Shown one piece after another: positions 59,872-64,000 of a DNA stretch of 64,000 bases. Numbering within the stretch: position 1 is the first letter of the stretch; the number at the start of each line of letters is the position of its first letter. Position numbers and translations under genes: made by a program. The notes under the pieces were generated by a model, which saw only the letters and a program-made list of their open reading frames with translations, was not told the origin of the DNA and did not search any database. The DNA comes from Sphingomonas sp. PP-CE-3A-406 (GTDB lineage: Bacteria; Pseudomonadota; Alphaproteobacteria; Sphingomonadales; Sphingomonadaceae), in contig NZ_RCWY01000004.1 in assembly GCF_003688625.1 (NCBI RefSeq), positions 62,001-126,000 on the forward strand, given 5' to 3'.

Positions 59872-61876
59872 CGATAACCAGTCCGGTCTGCGGAAGTTCG
59901 CACCGTTTCTTGCACCGTCCGAGCGCGATCAACTCCACGGTCTTCTGAGCTTTGCCGGCCCTACACCTGAAGGTTTCGCCGAAAGTCTGCGTGCACTTGC
60001 ACGCAGTTTCATCGACGATGGCAGCAGCGCGAAGCTGAGGGCCGTTTGCCTGCTGGTTGCCGACCTGCTTGAGCAGGGTTGGGATGTATCGTTCGAAACA
60101 GAGGGATTGCACTTCAAGCCTCCGGGCATCGAGACCAGCACCCAGCGATCGATGGAGGACGTCAAGCTGCGAATTCGATCGGTCCTGCAGGTCGCCCGTC
60201 GCCGGCAACTGGCGGAGCCTTCCGTTCGGAACTTCATCACTCGGATGGAACGCCGCACCCTGAGGACGCCTGGCGTCAAGAGCTCGGTTCTCGACCTGAT
60301 CGACGATGGCGGTGCGCTGGCCAACGAGCTAGCGATGGTCAATATCCGTCCCGACGCCGAACGCGACATTGCACTCGCAGAGCTCGTTGATCCGGTCGTC
60401 GAGATCTGCCAGCCGGGCAAGCGATGCCAAGACACCGGCTTGCCGCTCAACGACATCTGGCGCTATTTTCGGCACACGTGGGCACACGAGTATCGGCCGA
60501 TCCCGGGTCGCCAGCTCCTCGTGCTAATTAGAAATGCCGCCCGGCCGAACCGACCGGTCATGGGGATCGCCATGCTCGCGAGTCCGGTGATGAGGGTCTC
60601 GGTCCGCGACAACTGGATAGGGTGGCTACGCGAGGCGGCCGAGACGCACCTGTTCGACGGCACCTGGCAACCAACGACGTTTGCGCGTGCGATCACCAAA
60701 CGGCTGGAGAGCTCTATTCAGTCGGTGCGATGGGACGATCTCGTGAGCCCAGAGGAGATCGAGACACCGGTCGACAACACGGTGCTAAGGCTCGAGCAGA
60801 AGGCATCTGGTGCAGCCTTTGCGCGCGACCTTGAGCTGCGGGCGCACTATCAGACCCATATCGAGGTAGGCGGCCGGGTAAAGCCGATGCGCGGCTCCCT
60901 GAAGATGGCCGGCGACGATACCGACTGGCTAACGGCATCGGAGGACCTGCTGTTCGTGCGCAAGCGCGCTGAGCTGCTGGCGCAACTGCTGTTCGCAAAG
61001 CAGGTGTTCCGTGCGGCAGACCTTAGTGGTGATCCAACCGCAGCACTCGATCAGCTCCTCGCGGCGCGCACCGGGCAGCGTGCAATCGACATTGTGCTGA
61101 CTGAGTTCCGGAAGGCAGGCCTGTCCAGCCGCGTCGCCGACGTGAGCATCTGCGGCGCAGTGGCACCATACAACGAACTTGTGTGCGGCAAGCTGGTCGC
61201 ATTGCTGCTGGCCTCGAAAGAAGTGCGCGACCACTATTCGGCGCGTTACGGTAGTCAGGTCAGCGTGATTGCGTCACAGATGGCAGGCCGCGCTATTTCG
61301 AAGCCCGCGGATCTCCGGGTGCTGACCACTACGAGCCTCTACGGTGTCGGCTCAAGCCAGTACAATCGACTGAACCTCCGGTCCGCCGACCACCACGACT
61401 TAGATAATGATCTGCGCTGGGATTCGATCGGCCGCAGCAAGACCGGCGGCTTCGGTACGCTGCATCTCGGGGCGGACACCGCCCACGCGCTTAGGCAGAT
61501 GGCGCAGACTCTCCACACCTCAAGGCGCGTAAACAACCGGTTCGGCGAGGGCACAAGCCCACGACTGCGTCAGATCAGGGAAGGGCTGGACGCGATAGGC
61601 ATAGCGAGCGACACCGTCCTTCACCATGCGACGCCGCGGCTATTTTACGCCTGCGAACTCGGCGCGGACGCGAGGATGTCGCTTATGGGCATGGCATCTG
61701 AGCAAGCGGAGCCCGCAACGGCAGCGACGATCGCCGGTGCATGGCGACGCCGCTGGCTGGATGGGCGGGCACGGCGCGACGAGACGTTGGCCGCCATGTC
61801 AACACTTGGCCCGAAAAGCGTCCGCAGGTCACTGATCGCCGGGTCACAAGACGACCTGCTGTCCGATCTCGACTAG
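59858..61876 (+). CDS. Large protein with DruA/DUF4338-like motifs
   Basis: The 672-residue protein shows PIPGRQLLVLIRNAA (from residue 214), RDNWIGW (250-256), CGAVAPYNELVCGKLVALLL (432-451) and TTTSLYGVGSSQYNRL (490-505). These occur in the order of DUF4338 proteins, of which DruA of the Druantia anti-phage system is the named member. The insertions make it longer than typical DruA. It overlaps the GHKL ATPase gene, so the two products probably work together. Family call is from memory of the motifs and needs a profile search. Confidence 0.6.
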   Translation: MAKSDDNQSGLRKFAPFLAPSERDQLHGLLSFAGPTPEGFAESLRALARSFIDDGSSAKLRAVCLLVADLLEQGWDVSFETEGLHFKPPGIETSTQRSMEDVKLRIRSVLQVARRRQLAEPSVRNFITRMERRTLRTPGVKSSVLDLIDDGGALANELAMVNIRPDAERDIALAELVDPVVEICQPGKRCQDTGLPLNDIWRYFRHTWAHEYRPIPGRQLLVLIRNAARPNRPVMGIAMLASPVMRVSVRDNWIGWLREAAETHLFDGTWQPTTFARAITKRLESSIQSVRWDDLVSPEEIETPVDNTVLRLEQKASGAAFARDLELRAHYQTHIEVGGRVKPMRGSLKMAGDDTDWLTASEDLLFVRKRAELLAQLLFAKQVFRAADLSGDPTAALDQLLAARTGQRAIDIVLTEFRKAGLSSRVADVSICGAVAPYNELVCGKLVALLLASKEVRDHYSARYGSQVSVIASQMAGRAISKPADLRVLTTTSLYGVGSSQYNRLNLRSADHHDLDNDLRWDSIGRSKTGGFGTLHLGADTAHALRQMAQTLHTSRRVNNRFGEGTSPRLRQIREGLDAIGIASDTVLHHATPRLFYACELGADARMSLMGMASEQAEPATAATIAGAWRRRWLDGRARRDETLAAMSTLGPKSVRRSLIAGSQDDLLSDLD

Positions 61877-63879
61877 AGGTCTGAGGCGCCCAGATCGATC
61901 CACTCCACGAAGTCCGGGCGGCGGTCGGCAACGCGTTGCAACACCGACCGCAGGGGACCGTCCGCCGGGCCGACGTTGATCACGAGCGTATCTATAGCAC
62001 GCGTCAGCGGGATCATCGTCCAGCGTGCCGCGTGCCGCTCAGCCGCCTCGTCCCTGCTCTCCATAAGTGGATCGTGGACGTGGTCCTCCGACAGCCATTG
62101 GCGGACCTTGTAGTCCCAAAGCAGATCCAGGTCGTAGTTAACGGTGGTCCATCCCTCGAGCCCACGACACGAATCGTACTGGACGAAGCGCAACTCGTCG
62201 CGGTCGGTCGGATAGTGCTCGCGCACGTCGCGCGCGGTGCCATCCCAGACCTTGCCTCCCGCTACCAAATAGGCCTCCGCTGCCACGCTGCCGGAGACGC
62301 CCAAAGTCCGCTTAACCGACTGCGGCGGAACGCACGCAAGTAGGTCCACGGGATAGTTGCCCAGATCGCGCGCCTCGCCGACCAGTTCCGCGATGCGCGC
62401 CGGCTGCGAGGCGAGATCGCCCTCGTAAATGATCACGCGTCCACCCGCGGCATCGGCGTTCGGGACCAGATCCCAGTCATCCAGACCAAGCTCGAGCGCG
62501 ACGTCGGCAACGAAGGACGCCACGTTCGCCTTCATGCGTAAGCACTTCTTGAGGCGGCGCATGGTCGACTGGCCTTTCTCGAGATTAGACGCCCAGTCGG
62601 CCACGGACTCGCGGACGTACTGATCGACGCCGTCCGATACGATGAGGCGTTTCGGCCCATAAATCGCATTGAGGATCGCGATCTCGTCGCCAGGCCAGTC
62701 CTGACCTTCGTCGACGAACACGAGGTCCCAGTCAAAATCGGTAGCGTCCGCCCTCATCATCCCGGCCAAGTCATCGGCAGTGACCGCGCCACTCCGGAGA
62801 TAATCCAGCAGAGTTGCCTTGTGACGTTGGTAGTCCTCAAGGAAGCCGTCGTATCCGCCAATGACCCCCAGCTTCAGCATCACCCTGCCGATGAAGCTGT
62901 GCACCGTTTCAATGGCGACGCCGCCGGCCTGCACTCCGCGAGGCACGCCCAGCAGCGACATCGTCCGACGCATGTCAGCTACCAGCGCCTTATTGAAGGT
63001 AAGGACGATGGACCGCCGGTTGGACTGATCGAAGGCACGGTAGGCCATCTGCAGCAGTATGACGGTCTTGCCGACACCCCCGCGGCCCTTCAGCAGGATC
63101 TGACGCTCGCCCAGATCACCAAGCCAAGCGTCCGGGAGCGCCGACTTTGCAATAAGATCCATGCGACGCCGATCCAAGGGCGTCGGCTCCAAGGTCATGA
63201 ACAGCGGTGAGTTCGGCGCCAACATCCGATCGAACGCCTCATCGCTACCGTAGGACAACGTGACCCGCCGATCGTTCTCGCGCGGACTGGTGACCTGCCC
63301 GAGTACATTCAGGATCCGCTCGAAGCTCGTGTCACTCGCGATGCAGACGTGCGGGCGTGGTGGGAGATCACGCTCCTTGAGACCCGTGAACAGCACCAAG
63401 TTCTGGACGTGCACGTAATCTAATCCGAATCGGTCGAGCCATTTCTTGAACTCGAACATCTGCGCCCTGTTCTTTTCCGTGACGCACTCCCAAGATACCT
63501 CGCCGTTGCGAACGTACCGGACTGACGCGACGGAGTTCTCGAACCGAACGCCAGTGGCGGTGTGGGATTTGACCTCGATCACCAGGGCGAAGTTGCGGAC
63601 TTTGGCCGACCTCGGTGTGAACGGCTCGGCGTCGCGGGGATAGAACTTCCATTCGACATCGAACGAGCGAGCCTCGGCAAACGTACCGATCACGACCAGA
63701 TCGAGATCCTCGATCTTCTGCCCGTGCATCTTCAGCCCAACGAAGATCCGGACGTGGTCTGTCTTGCTGCGGGCGAGGTCGGGCCACAGATCCAGCAGCC
63801 GCCTCTCGAGCCGCCTTGCCGCCGCGTACTCGTCGCCCTCCGTCACTCCGGAAACGATTATCACCGCCGGGTCGCCCAA
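61873..63879 (-). CDS. NERD-nuclease/SF1 (UvrD-like) helicase fusion
   Basis: The 668-residue protein has an N-terminal NERD/PD-(D/E)xK-like domain (EDLDLVVIG near 57-65 and LVIEVKSHT near 99-107). An SF1 helicase follows: Walker A GRGGVGKT (265-272), FNKALVADM, Walker B FVDEGQDWP (388-396) and a C-terminal ARWTMIPLTRAIDTLVI. The start is TTG (63879) or GTG (63864). It converges with the DruA-like gene, and both stops use the same CTAG. Confidence 0.8.
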   Translation of the reverse strand: MGDPAVIIVSGVTEGDEYAAARRLERRLLDLWPDLARSKTDHVRIFVGLKMHGQKIEDLDLVVIGTFAEARSFDVEWKFYPRDAEPFTPRSAKVRNFALVIEVKSHTATGVRFENSVASVRYVRNGEVSWECVTEKNRAQMFEFKKWLDRFGLDYVHVQNLVLFTGLKERDLPPRPHVCIASDTSFERILNVLGQVTSPRENDRRVTLSYGSDEAFDRMLAPNSPLFMTLEPTPLDRRRMDLIAKSALPDAWLGDLGERQILLKGRGGVGKTVILLQMAYRAFDQSNRRSIVLTFNKALVADMRRTMSLLGVPRGVQAGGVAIETVHSFIGRVMLKLGVIGGYDGFLEDYQRHKATLLDYLRSGAVTADDLAGMMRADATDFDWDLVFVDEGQDWPGDEIAILNAIYGPKRLIVSDGVDQYVRESVADWASNLEKGQSTMRRLKKCLRMKANVASFVADVALELGLDDWDLVPNADAAGGRVIIYEGDLASQPARIAELVGEARDLGNYPVDLLACVPPQSVKRTLGVSGSVAAEAYLVAGGKVWDGTARDVREHYPTDRDELRFVQYDSCRGLEGWTTVNYDLDLLWDYKVRQWLSEDHVHDPLMESRDEAAERHAARWTMIPLTRAIDTLVINVGPADGPLRSVLQRVADRRPDFVEWIDLGASDL

Positions 63880-63904
63880 TGGTCCGCCGAGGCGCCGCGA
63901 TCGC

Positions 63905-64000
63905 TCATGCTAGCACCTCATCCTCAACTGCCCTCGTTGCCGCAGGGAGATTGCCCCTGACGAGCAACTCGTTGACCGGGATGACCTGGCCACCGTCCCA
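63905..64000 (-). CDS. C-terminal end of a gene running off the window
   Basis: The last 31 residues of a minus-strand protein (WDGGQVIPVNELLVRG and following) end at TGA 63905-63907, 25 bases before the NERD-helicase start. It is in the same operon orientation. The family cannot be told from this piece. Confidence 0.55.
   Translation of the reverse strand, partial: WDGGQVIPVNELLVRGNLPAATRAVEDEVLA

Noticed and set aside
1..64000. CRISPR arrays, rRNA genes, complete tRNA genes, complete insertion sequences
   Set aside because: No regularly spaced repeats, rRNA or tRNA signatures, or transposase frames were seen in the window.

Overview
The window looks like accessory DNA of a sphingomonad (Alphaproteobacteria, Sphingomonas or a close relative). 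The DNA is GC-rich, a GAAC-N7-GAAC LexA box of the alphaproteobacterial type precedes an imuA-imuB-dnaE2 cassette, and the metal, sulfite and conjugation genes resemble those of sphingomonad plasmids and islands. Whether the molecule is a plasmid or an integrative conjugative element cannot be decided here: no replication initiator, integrase or recognisable relaxase lies inside the window.

Region 1 (1-12.2 kb) is a fluoride-tolerance island. A strong promoter and a fluoride riboswitch precede a fluoride-type CLC antiporter, a DUF190 protein, an EamA-type transporter, a secreted phosphatase-superfamily enzyme and a histidine phosphatase. A universal stress protein, phosphoglycerate mutase, enolase, half of an undecaprenyl-diphosphatase and a CrcB/Fluc fluoride channel follow. 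Besides exporting fluoride, the cluster carries second copies of glycolytic enzymes, one of them (enolase) a classical fluoride target. A damaged inverted copy of the clcF-DUF190-crcB set lies just upstream. A pair of related tiny acidic proteins (1633 and 12066) brackets the island.

Region 2 (12.3-19.7 kb, minus strand) holds a tightly overlapping arsenic operon (arsR-arsC-arsB-ynfA-arsH) and a sulfite detoxification block (LysR regulator, TDT transporter, SorA-like molybdoenzyme, cytochrome c). A second sulfite-oxidase-like gene opens the window.

Region 3 (19.7-29.6 kb) has malate dehydrogenase, two related secreted beta-propeller proteins (one paired with a DUF305 protein), a decayed ctaG remnant, a ClC channel with CBS domain, an SLC13-type permease, a DUF202 protein, intergenic repeats and a lone YezG-like immunity protein.

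Region 4 (30.2-44.9 kb, minus strand) is a complete P-type type IV secretion operon. In transcription order it runs: M15-peptidase fusion, small exported protein, virB1, LPD7-domain protein, virB2, virB3, virB4, virB5, EexN-like lipoprotein, virB6, virB7-like lipoprotein, virB8, virB9, virB10, virB11, virD4, then a terminator.

Region 5 (45-56.3 kb) carries genes typical of a conjugative leading region or of stress repair: an HNH nuclease, SSB, a zinc-finger/Toprim primase-like protein, a SRAP (YedK) protein, HU, another HNH nuclease, the LexA-controlled imuA-imuB-dnaE2 mutasome and several small unknown genes.

Region 6 (56.5-64 kb) is a probable defence segment. It has a HipBA toxin-antitoxin pair, then an overlapping gene pair (GHKL/MORC-like ATPase and a large protein with DruA/DUF4338-like motifs), and convergent to it a NERD-nuclease/SF1-helicase fusion. 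The last gene runs off the window end.
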